Shown: positions 52,080 to 59,431 of the stretch, one piece after another
How positions within the stretch are numbered: position 1 is the first letter of the stretch
Layout of the letters: the number at the start of each line of letters is the position of its first letter
Source of the DNA: an uncultured Prevotellaceae bacterium
Lineage (GTDB): Bacteria > Bacteroidota > Bacteroidia > Bacteroidales > Muribaculaceae
Length of the DNA stretch: 64,000 bases
NCBI GenBank assembly: GCA_947165675.1
Contig: CAMVBJ010000013.1
Location: 1 to 64,000, forward strand
Reading direction: 5' to 3'
Position numbers and translations under genes: made by a program
The notes under the pieces: model-generated
The model's database searches: none
Told to the model about the DNA's origin: nothing
Seen by the model: only the letters and a program-made list of their open reading frames with translations

Positions 52080-53543
52080 ATGGAAAGACTCAAACAACTA
52101 TACGAGCAATACGTGGGCAGCAAGCCCACCGAGGTTGCACTCATGGACAAAGCAGGATCCAATCGTCAGTACTACCGCCTGAACGGCAAGCGCACGATTG
52201 TGGGCGTCATCGGCGAGTCTCGCGAGGAGAATGACGCGTTTATCTACATGGCCCGCCACTTCCGTGAGCAGGGGCTGTCGGTTCCCGAGGTCTATGGCGT
52301 GAGCGAGGACCACATGGCCTATATCCAGCAAGACCTGGGCAAGAAACCCGAGAACATACTGTGGAACAAAATCCGCCGCAGCTCCATCACCCATGCCTTC
52401 ACCAGCGAGGAGAAAGAGCTGTTGTGCCGCACGATGCGTGACCTGGTGGACATTCAGTTCCGCGGTGCACAAGGCTTTGACTATAGCAAGTGTTATCCTG
52501 CCAGTTGCTTCGACGAGCGTTCCATCAAGTGGGACCTGAACTATTTCAAGTACTGCTTTCTCAAGGCTACAGGCGTTGTCTTTAACGAAGCCAAACTCGA
52601 GAACGACTTTGAACGACTGACCAGTGACCTGTTGTCTGTCCCCAGCGACACGTTTATGTACCGCGACTTCCAGTCACGCAACGTGATGCTCGTGGGTGAC
52701 GCCGATCATCCCGCCGACTGCAAGTTGGCATTTATCGACTTCCAGGGTGGTCGTCGTGGCCCGTACTACTATGATGTGGCTTCATTCGTCTGGCAAGCCC
52801 GCGCCAAGTACCCCGAGGACCTCAAGCATGAACTCGTTGAGGCCTATCTGGGCAAACTCAAGGAATACCAACCTGAACTCAACGAGAAGGATTTCTACGA
52901 TAACTTGAGGCTGTTTGTACTCTTCCGCACACTGCAAGTGCTGGGTGCTTACGGTTTCCGTGGCTACTTCGAGAAGAAGCCTGACTTCATGAAGAACAGC
53001 ATAGTGCCCGCCATTGCCAACCTGCGCAAGCTGGTCATCAACAAACCCTTCACCCGCTACCCCTACTTGAGTCTCGTCATCGACGAGCTGGTTAACCTCA
53101 AGGATTTCGTCAGCGAGGACAAGGGACTGACCGTCAGGGTCATGAGCTTTGCATTCAAGAAGGGGATTCCCCACGACCCGTCGGGCAACGGTGGCGGCTT
53201 TGTCTTTGACTGCCGCGCATTGAACAACCCTGGCAAGTATGACAAGTACAAGGCCTTTACAGGACTTGATGCCAATGTCATCGAATTCTTGCAGAAGGAG
53301 AGTACTATCGACAAGTGGCTCGAACATGTCTATGCATTGGTAGATGAGTCAGTTGAACGCTATGTAAACCGCAAGTTCACCGACCTGATGGTATGCTTCG
53401 GTTGTACGGGTGGCCAGCACCGCTCGGTCTATGCCGCCGAGCACCTGGCTGAGCACATCCACGAGAAATTTAATGTGCGGGTTGAGCTGTCTCACCGTGA
53501 GCAGCCCGACCACGAGCGCACCCTTAATCCCATTGAACGATGA
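52080..53543 (+). CDS. AmgK-like sugar kinase fused to a RapZ C-terminal domain
   Basis: 487 aa. Residues 1 to about 330 are an aminoglycoside-phosphotransferase fold: SNRQYYRL, catalytic MYRDFQSRNVML near 192-203 and metal-binding FIDFQGGRRGPYYYDVASF. This is the layout of AmgK, which phosphorylates N-acetylmuramic acid or N-acetylglucosamine at the anomeric carbon. From about 348 a RapZ C-terminal domain follows (SFAFKKGIPHD, AFTGLD, GCTGGQHRSVYAAEHLAE). The RapZ domain of E. coli senses glucosamine-6-phosphate. The stop overlaps the next start (ATGA). The two-domain chain suggests a kinase tied to amino-sugar sensing; that link is inference. Confidence 0.87.
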   Translation: MERLKQLYEQYVGSKPTEVALMDKAGSNRQYYRLNGKRTIVGVIGESREENDAFIYMARHFREQGLSVPEVYGVSEDHMAYIQQDLGKKPENILWNKIRRSSITHAFTSEEKELLCRTMRDLVDIQFRGAQGFDYSKCYPASCFDERSIKWDLNYFKYCFLKATGVVFNEAKLENDFERLTSDLLSVPSDTFMYRDFQSRNVMLVGDADHPADCKLAFIDFQGGRRGPYYYDVASFVWQARAKYPEDLKHELVEAYLGKLKEYQPELNEKDFYDNLRLFVLFRTLQVLGAYGFRGYFEKKPDFMKNSIVPAIANLRKLVINKPFTRYPYLSLVIDELVNLKDFVSEDKGLTVRVMSFAFKKGIPHDPSGNGGGFVFDCRALNNPGKYDKYKAFTGLDANVIEFLQKESTIDKWLEHVYALVDESVERYVNRKFTDLMVCFGCTGGQHRSVYAAEHLAEHIHEKFNVRVELSHREQPDHERTLNPIER

Positions 53544-54301
53544 AAGCACTGATTTTTGCAGCGGGCTTAGGCACCCGGCTGCGCCCCCTGACCGATGACC
53601 GTCCTAAGGCCATGGTTGAGATTGCCGGCAAGCCCATGCTTCAGCACGTCATTGAGCGTGTGGCGGCTGCCGGATTTGACGATATCACCATCAATATCCA
53701 CCACTTCGGGCAGACGATTATCGACTTCCTGGAGAAGAACAACAACTTTGGCCTGAACATCCACATCAGCGACGAGCGAGGCCTGCTGCTCGACACGGGC
53801 GGCGGCATCCTCAAGGCTCGCCAGTGGCTCGATGGTGATGAGCCATTCCTGGTACACAATACCGACATCATCAGCACGCTGGACTTGAAGGCCTTCTATG
53901 ATTACCACATCAAGCACGATGCCCTGGCAACCATCCTGGTCAAGGAGCGCCAGACCCAGCGCTATTTCCTGTTTGACGAGAATGACCGCCTGTGTGGATG
54001 GACCAACAAAGCGACTGGTGAGTTCAAGCCTGACCCCGAGAAACTACAAGGCCGCAACCTGAAAGAGTTGGCCTTCGGTGGACTGCATGTCATCTCGCCG
54101 CGCATTTTCCCGCACTTGGAACGTTTCCGCCGTCAGAAAGGGGAGAAATTCTCTATTACGCCATTCTATGTGAACGAGTGCAAGCACCACCTCATACACG
54201 GCTACCATCCCGACAGCGACTACCAGTGGCTTGATATCGGCAAACCCGAAACTCTCGCCCAGGCACAGGAGTTACTGCAGCCTAATTCATTGAGTTTATA
54301 G
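53540..54301 (+). CDS. murU: MurU-like nucleotidyltransferase (sugar-1-phosphate uridylyltransferase)
   Basis: 253 aa. Opens KALIFAAGLGTRLRPLTDDRPKAMVEIAGKPML, the nucleotide-binding signature of NDP-sugar pyrophosphorylases. VHNTDIISTLDL supplies the metal-binding Asp. The 4-bp overlap with the AmgK-like gene and the length match MurU, which makes UDP-MurNAc from MurNAc-1-phosphate in peptidoglycan recycling. A mannose- or heptose-1-phosphate transferase remains possible from sequence alone. Confidence 0.78.
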   Translation: MKALIFAAGLGTRLRPLTDDRPKAMVEIAGKPMLQHVIERVAAAGFDDITINIHHFGQTIIDFLEKNNNFGLNIHISDERGLLLDTGGGILKARQWLDGDEPFLVHNTDIISTLDLKAFYDYHIKHDALATILVKERQTQRYFLFDENDRLCGWTNKATGEFKPDPEKLQGRNLKELAFGGLHVISPRIFPHLERFRRQKGEKFSITPFYVNECKHHLIHGYHPDSDYQWLDIGKPETLAQAQELLQPNSLSL

Positions 54302-54395
54302 GCTTTAGGCTTTAGGTTTTAGGTTTTAGGCGCTTTCGGATGCCAACTGAAAACTGACAACTGACAACTGACAACTAAAAACTAACAACTGACAA
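54301..54395 (+). repeat. Two adjacent heptamer arrays
   Basis: GGCTTTA x2 and GGTTTTA x2 (54301-54328) start at the murU stop. After a 16-bp gap, seven CTGACAA/CTGAAAA/CTAAAAA-type units (54347-54395) end 5 bp before the next ATG. Confidence 0.7.
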
Positions 54396-54400
54396 CTATA

Positions 54401-54850
54401 ATGAAAAAGACAATCATCATCGCAGCCATCATGCTGCTCGTGGCAGGCACCGCATCACTCGATGCCCGCACCAAGAAGAAGGCCTCTAAGTCAAAGGCCA
54501 GCACCACCCAAGTCATCTATACTGGCGACATTGCCAAGAAGGTGATTGGTTACAACGGTCCTATCCCCTTGAACATCACCATCAAGAGTGGGGTCATTGA
54601 GAACATCGAGGTTCTTGAAAATCAAGAGTCACCAGGCTACATGAAACGTGCAACAGCCAAGGTGTTGCCCCAGTACATCGGTAAAACTGTCGCCGAGGCC
54701 AAGAAACTCAAGGCCGACATTGCTACTGGTGCGACTTACTCGAGCGAAGCCATTATCAAGAACATCCAGATGGGGCTCGACCAAGCCAAGTCATCAACCT
54801 CTCAGAAAAAAGCGACCGCCAAAAAGAAATCATCCAAAAAACGCCGCTAA
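54401..54850 (+). CDS. Exported FMN-binding domain protein with basic flanks
   Basis: 149 aa. Signal peptide (MKKTIIIAAIMLLVAGTASLDA). The FMN-binding domain carries IATGATYSSEAIIKNI, in which the Thr of the S/T-GAT motif is the usual flavin-attachment site in RnfG/NqrC-like domains. Lys/Ser-rich stretches flank it (TKKKASKSKAS and a KKKSSKKRR end). A covalent-flavin electron carrier in the envelope is likely; its partner is unknown. Confidence 0.78.
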   Translation: MKKTIIIAAIMLLVAGTASLDARTKKKASKSKASTTQVIYTGDIAKKVIGYNGPIPLNITIKSGVIENIEVLENQESPGYMKRATAKVLPQYIGKTVAEAKKLKADIATGATYSSEAIIKNIQMGLDQAKSSTSQKKATAKKKSSKKRR

Positions 54851-54988
54851 GATCCATTGAGGCGGCAATTCATTTCACAAACATCCGCAGTTTCCTTATC
54901 AGGTTCTGCGGATTATTTTGTTTTTTGCCTATGGATTGATGCAAGATTCTTGAAAATCTGCGTTTAATGAGTATAAAAGAACCTATAA

Positions 54989-55531
54989 GTGACCGAACAA
55001 CAGATTGTCAACGGTATTAAGAACGGGGACCGGAGAGCCATGCGTGCAATGTATGACTTGCTGGTAGGGCATGCCATGGCCACGGCCATGCGCTATCTTG
55101 CCGACCGTGACGACTGCCGCGACGTGCTGCAAGAAGGGTTCCTCAAGGCCTTCTCCCACATGGGTGATTTCCATTACAGGGGCGAGGGTTCGCTCAAGGC
55201 TTGGTTTTCACGAATTATAGCCAACGAGTCAATCAATCAGCTGAAACATCATGCGCGTATCACATTCCTTAATACCGAGGTGGTTGATGCGCTCGACGAT
55301 GAAACACCCGATGTCACCCACATCCCGCCAGAGGTGATCAACCGCATGATATCCTCACTGCCAACAGGATACCGCATTGTGTTCAACCAGTTTGTGTTTG
55401 AGCACAAGACCCACAAGGAAATCGCCCAGTCCCTGGGCATCAAGGAAGATTCCTCAGCTTCCCAACTGCTGCGAGCCAAGCGACTGCTGGCCAAGATGAT
55501 TAACCAATACAAACATGAGCACGATGACTGA
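54989..55531 (+). CDS. ECF-type RNA polymerase sigma factor
   Basis: 180 aa with a GTG start at 54989; an ATG at 54967 is out of frame. Region 2: CRDVLQEGFLKAFSHMGDF and GSLKAWFSRIIANESINQL. Region 4: LPTGYRIVFNQFVFEHKTHKEIAQSLGI then SQLLRAKRLLAKMI. The next gene overlaps by 8-17 bp and begins with an anti-sigma-like segment, so the two probably form a sigma/anti-sigma pair. Confidence 0.9.
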   Translation: MTEQQIVNGIKNGDRRAMRAMYDLLVGHAMATAMRYLADRDDCRDVLQEGFLKAFSHMGDFHYRGEGSLKAWFSRIIANESINQLKHHARITFLNTEVVDALDDETPDVTHIPPEVINRMISSLPTGYRIVFNQFVFEHKTHKEIAQSLGIKEDSSASQLLRAKRLLAKMINQYKHEHDD

Positions 55532-56720
55532 CAACGATTGGATTAAACAACTGCGATCAACGATGGAGGAGCACAAGGAAACTGCCCCTGACGATTTGTG
55601 GCCAGACATCAACAGACGGTTGCCCCAGCGCCGCAAGGTGATGCCCTCGTGGTTACGCTATGCCGCCGCAGCTGCCGTTGCAGGTGTAATTATCGGTGTC
55701 GGGAGTCTGCTCTGGAATCCGTTTGACTCCATTGACACAGCTGTTCCCGAGCGACCCGCCATAGCACAGGCCGAAGAAATCAGCCCAGAAGCCGTCTGTG
55801 TCGAGTCCATGCCCCAAAGCGATAAGCGGTCTATACAATCCACACCGTCATCACCCGTGGCTCATCGCCCAATGGCACCCATCCAGCGCCCATCGGTCCC
55901 TCTGCCTCAAGAGGAAGAACAGCCGGCACCAGAGCCCGAAACAAATGTAGATGAGGCTCCTGCCCAAACTGTTTCCAGCGATACGACCACGGCACGACCC
56001 GGGGCTGTCACAACCCAGCAAGAGCCTTACTTTGCCAACACAGCCCCCACACGTCCAGTTGCCCCAACGCGGCAAAAACAGCCCGTCTCAGTCGGATTAT
56101 ACGCCTCCAACCAGTTCCTCGACCTTCTCGGGAATAGCGGGGCCGATATGGCATCTAACCCACATGACCATAACTCGCCTGTTGACAGCACTCAATTGGA
56201 TAACGGGAGCAATCATGACAGAAGAAGTGCGCCTCGTCGGGAAAGTCAAGAGCACGCCAAGCATCATGCGCCCTATTCGCTGGGCGTGAGCGTGAGCATT
56301 CCGCTGGGAGGGCGCTTAGCACTGACTTCTGGATTAGTATATACACGCCTGAAGAGTGATTTCTCTACCAGAGAACAAAGTCTGCACTACATCGGTGTGC
56401 CGATCGGTGTAACATATTCCTTGTGGAAATGGCGATTCGTTAACCTCTATGCCATCGGGGGAGTGCAAGCCGATTTTAACTTCAAGGCAACTATCAAGAA
56501 AAGTACCGAAGCCATGAGTCGTGACACCGCTAAGGACCGTGTCCAGTTCTCTACAATGCTTGGGCCAGGTCTGCAGTTGAACCTCAACAAGGATTTCGGC
56601 TTCTACGTTGAGCCGACAGTCCGTTACTACTACAATAACGGCAGCGCCGTGCTCAACTACTTCAAGGACCAGCCCTGGAACATCAATTTCAACGCCGGTC
56701 TGCGACTCACCCTGCACTGA
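55515..56720 (+). CDS. Anti-sigma-like N-terminus joined to an outer-membrane beta-barrel
   Basis: 401 aa (or 398 from the ATG at 55524). Residues 1-45 are cytoplasmic and resemble anti-sigma ends (APDDLWPDINRRLPQRRK). One membrane helix spans about 46-67. A Pro/Glu/Gln-rich linker of about 180 residues follows. The last 145 residues are an OMP_b-brl-type barrel (YSLGVSVSIPLGGRLALTSGLVYTRL to FNAGLRLTLH). The chain could therefore reach from inner to outer membrane. Overlap with the sigma gene supports co-regulation. Confidence 0.8.
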   Translation: MSTMTDNDWIKQLRSTMEEHKETAPDDLWPDINRRLPQRRKVMPSWLRYAAAAAVAGVIIGVGSLLWNPFDSIDTAVPERPAIAQAEEISPEAVCVESMPQSDKRSIQSTPSSPVAHRPMAPIQRPSVPLPQEEEQPAPEPETNVDEAPAQTVSSDTTTARPGAVTTQQEPYFANTAPTRPVAPTRQKQPVSVGLYASNQFLDLLGNSGADMASNPHDHNSPVDSTQLDNGSNHDRRSAPRRESQEHAKHHAPYSLGVSVSIPLGGRLALTSGLVYTRLKSDFSTREQSLHYIGVPIGVTYSLWKWRFVNLYAIGGVQADFNFKATIKKSTEAMSRDTAKDRVQFSTMLGPGLQLNLNKDFGFYVEPTVRYYYNNGSAVLNYFKDQPWNINFNAGLRLTLH

Positions 56721-56745
56721 TCTTTCTCAATTCTGAGAAAAAGAG

Positions 56746-56753
56746 TATCTTTG
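56746..56753 (+). promoter_or_regulatory. -7 element for the 2H phosphoesterase gene
   Basis: TATCTTTG, 24 bp before the ATG at 56778. A TTTCTCA/TGAGAAA hairpin (56723-56740) directly upstream may end the previous transcript. Confidence 0.5.
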
Positions 56754-56777
56754 CCATCAATATAATCATGATTAACG

Positions 56778-57302
56778 ATGAAGAGCTATTTGGAAATCAA
56801 AGTGCCCATCTCCTTCGACGAATATTGGTTCAGGGAGTTGCGCGACCTGCTTGACGGCGTTGACATCCGCTGGCAACGGGGATATTACCACATCACGATG
56901 GCATTTCTTGACGAGACCCCCGAGAGGGTGAATCTCATACCTGGGCTGAATAGTTTGCTCTGTGACGCGACGGCACCCACCATCACCTTTGACCGGCTCG
57001 ATGCTTTTGCCTCGGGCTATCACAGGCATGTAATCCACCTCACCACCTCTGATGCTCCAGTAGACTTCTTGGCGCTGGTCGAGGATGTCAGGCGATATTT
57101 CAAATCCAAAGGATGTGTCATACAGTCCGATTTCCGTCTGCATGTCACCCTGGGCAGGGTGCAAGACCCGCGAATGAACGTGCATCAACTCAAGGACATC
57201 ATCAGCCAAGTGGACTTGCCCCCATTTACAATCGATTTGACCGATGTGGAATACCGCATCTTCCGTGGAAAGACGCTTGGTCAATGGAAATTATTTAACT
57301 GA
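56778..57302 (+). CDS. 2H phosphoesterase (2'-5' RNA ligase/cyclic phosphodiesterase-like)
   Basis: 174 aa. Two HxT motifs define the fold: YHITMAFLDE near 41 and LHVTLGRV near 121. These enzymes open 2',3'-cyclic phosphates or join RNA ends; the natural substrate here is unknown. It is monocistronic by appearance. Confidence 0.82.
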   Translation: MKSYLEIKVPISFDEYWFRELRDLLDGVDIRWQRGYYHITMAFLDETPERVNLIPGLNSLLCDATAPTITFDRLDAFASGYHRHVIHLTTSDAPVDFLALVEDVRRYFKSKGCVIQSDFRLHVTLGRVQDPRMNVHQLKDIISQVDLPPFTIDLTDVEYRIFRGKTLGQWKLFN

Positions 57303-57368
57303 TGATGCAAGATTGTTGATTCATTGGGTTTAGAGGGTATCAGATAGTAATTTTAAAGTATTAAACGA

Positions 57369-58625
57369 ATGAAACAGACTTGGAGAATTTTGGTCATCAT
57401 GACCCTGATTGTGGCGACTTTGTCGTCTTGCAAAGATGATGGAGAAGTTGTTTACATGCTACCAGAGAAAAAGCCCATCGTGCTCAACGAGGAACAAAGG
57501 CAGATTCGTGACAACAACAATGAGTTTGCCTGGCGCCTGTTCCAGACCATGCAGGAACGTCAAGGCGATGTCAGTACCGTGATATCACCCATCGGCGTCA
57601 CTTACATGCTGGGAATGCTCAATGCTGGGGCTGCAGGCACTACTCGCGAGGAAATCACTGCAACACTGGGATTCGATGCTGACCCTGCAGCCGTGAACGA
57701 GTTCTGCAACAAGATGATTGACGGGGCCCCCAACGTCGATCCTGCTGCCACCGTGAGAATCGCCAACTGCATTGATGTCAATTCTGCCAAGGGCATCACC
57801 CTGCTCAAGCAGTATGTCAACGATATCAAGAATTACTACAACGCCCAGATTGATGCGCTGGACTTCACCAAAAACAGTACCCTGGACAAGATCAACAGTT
57901 GGTGCAAAAAGAATACCGACGGGATGATTCCGAGCATTTTGGACGAAATCAATCCCGACGCTGCCATGTACCTGCTCAATGCCATCTACTTCAATGCCGA
58001 CTGGACCGAAAAATTTGACATCAATGACACCCGCAACTCGAGTTTCACGCGAGCCGATGGTTCAATCGCCAACCTACCCTTAATGCACCGCAAGGCTATT
58101 GCACAGGGCTGCGAGAGCGAATTGTGCTCCATGTTGCGCATCCCCTTTGGCAGCGGTGGCTACAGCATGTATGTCCTGCTGCCTGCCGAGGGCAAGACCA
58201 CCAGCGACCTCATCCACGACATGGGTCAGCAGGCGTTGACCGAACACCTGAATAGCATTGAAACGACACCCCACGAGGTGGATATCCTCATGCCCAAGTT
58301 TGAAATCAAGAGCGACATTGACTTGATTGACATCCTCAAGCCAATGGGGATACAATCAGCCTTCACCGCTCAGGCCAACTTCTCAAACATGTCTGATGCC
58401 AGCTTGTGCGTCACGATGATGAGACAAGTGGCAAAAATAGAAGTCAACGAAGACGGAGCCAAAGCATCGGCCGTCACTGTTTCGATAGAAGGTTACACTT
58501 CCCCAGGGCCGGTTCAATATCAGAAGGCTGAATTTCATGCCGACCGTCCTTTCCTGTATTTCATCCTTGAGGAAACTACGCGCAGTATTTTCTTCATCGG
58601 CACCTATCAGGGGGATCGTGATTAG
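57369..58625 (+). CDS. Serpin-family protease inhibitor, lipoprotein
   Basis: 418 aa. Lipobox LSSC (Cys about 21) places it in the cell envelope. The serpin fold is complete: VISPIGVTYMLGMLNAGAAGTTREEI, AIYFNADWTEKFD, and the hinge KIEVNEDGAKASAVTVSIEG before the reactive loop. It ends ADRPFLYFILEETTRSIFFIGTY. The hinge keeps small residues, so loop insertion and inhibition are plausible. It would protect the cell from host or community serine or cysteine proteases. A palindromic terminator follows. Confidence 0.92.
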   Translation: MKQTWRILVIMTLIVATLSSCKDDGEVVYMLPEKKPIVLNEEQRQIRDNNNEFAWRLFQTMQERQGDVSTVISPIGVTYMLGMLNAGAAGTTREEITATLGFDADPAAVNEFCNKMIDGAPNVDPAATVRIANCIDVNSAKGITLLKQYVNDIKNYYNAQIDALDFTKNSTLDKINSWCKKNTDGMIPSILDEINPDAAMYLLNAIYFNADWTEKFDINDTRNSSFTRADGSIANLPLMHRKAIAQGCESELCSMLRIPFGSGGYSMYVLLPAEGKTTSDLIHDMGQQALTEHLNSIETTPHEVDILMPKFEIKSDIDLIDILKPMGIQSAFTAQANFSNMSDASLCVTMMRQVAKIEVNEDGAKASAVTVSIEGYTSPGPVQYQKAEFHADRPFLYFILEETTRSIFFIGTYQGDRD

Positions 58626-58653
58626 GAATAAGAGAGAGCACACTTCAGCATTG

Positions 58654-58703
58654 AGAGCAATAGAAGCTGCATGGAAAATTTTCCATGCAGCTTCTATTGC
58701 TCT
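58654..58703. terminator. 50-bp perfect palindrome after the serpin gene
   Basis: Arms 58654-58678 and 58679-58703 are exact reverse complements over 25 bp with no spacer; the centre is AAAATTTT. No T run follows on the plus strand. It may be a bidirectional terminator between convergent units, or another cruciform-forming site. Confidence 0.6.
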
Positions 58704-58747
58704 ATCGTCATGTCAGCAGATGCAGACTGTTAACTTTTCAGTGAAAA

Positions 58748-58984
58748 TCACTCCGGGTTGGTCTTGATTTCGTAGATGACCTTGGCGGCCTCGGCTACGG
58801 TCTCGATGGGCGAACCAGCGGGGATAATGCTCTCGGTGTTAGCCATGTCGGGATTAGCATACTGGTCGATGATGTTGCCCTGCTCGTCATAGACCGACAC
58901 TTGACCGAAGTGGACTACCGCGTCTTCAAGGACTACGGTAACCTCTCGCCCACTGGACTCTGCCAGAGTATTAACAGAAAACAA
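58748..58984 (-). pseudogene. Truncated copy of the adhesin-E-like gene tail
   Basis: The 3' half of this frame (58755-58904) is identical over 150 bp to 62925-63074, the end of the gene at 62918. The upstream part is unrelated and begins with TTG, with no signal peptide. It is therefore a 3' fragment and not a working gene. Read on the plus strand, 58906-59028 is also open and may be debris of a third gene. Confidence 0.75.
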
Positions 58985-58995
58985 CTCACTATAGA

Positions 58996-59221
58996 GGCTG
59001 TTGCAAAACTCGACACGTTTTTTTAATCGGCCTAACGGCCGAGAAATTAAATTTTGTATAAAAATTAAACAAAATCATTTTTTAATACTTGTGCAAACTG
59101 AATGCCATGAAAACTTGTTTTCAATGGCTAAGGTGCAGCCAAGTTTATCCATTTTTATATCTATTTTAGGGTAAAATTTCTCGCGCGATCTTCTTTTCAT
59201 GGTCTTAGTTTTGCAACAGCC
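58996..59221. mobile_element. MITE-like element with terminal inverted repeats
   Basis: 226 bp bounded by perfect 15-bp inverted repeats GGCTGTTGCAAAACT (58996-59010) and its complement (59207-59221). It is AT-rich, has no coding frame, and carries an ATCGGCC-TAAC-GGCCGA hairpin near the left end. No clear target duplication was seen. The ends resemble those of insertion sequences; a fragment of the same design is at 3794. Confidence 0.65.
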
Positions 59222-59306
59222 ACAAGCTTACCCCCACTAATTATTCGCTGAGCCGTAGTTTTTGAATGTATAGCAGTTGGCCCTGCGATAAAACGTCTCA
59301 ACATTA

Positions 59307-59379
59307 AACCGTGCTGTCGTACGGGAAATTATCAAATTTTGAATATAATTTGAATAATTTCCCGTGCGTCAGCACGGTT
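59307..59379. terminator. Long imperfect hairpin after the LRR gene
   Basis: Outer arms AACCGTGCTG/CAGCACGGTT are followed inward by ACGGGAAATTAT and CAAATT with their complements. About 30 pairs form with few mismatches and one bulge. It is downstream of the minus-strand LRR gene and probably ends its transcript. Confidence 0.55.
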
Positions 59380-59431
59380 ATATTACCGAGTTGCAATGAT
59401 GGCGCAACCTCTTCTGTCTGCTAAACAGGCA

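Noticed and set aside
54301..54330. Telomere-like TTTAGG repeats
   Set aside because: Only four units, part of the wider 7-bp-period family between two genes on a bacterial chromosome.
54967..54989. ATG at 54967 as the sigma-factor start
   Set aside because: It is out of frame with the sigma coding sequence; the GTG at 54989 is the in-frame start.
58748..58984. Small independent gene
   Set aside because: Its recognisable part is an exact copy of another gene's tail, with no signal peptide or credible start.
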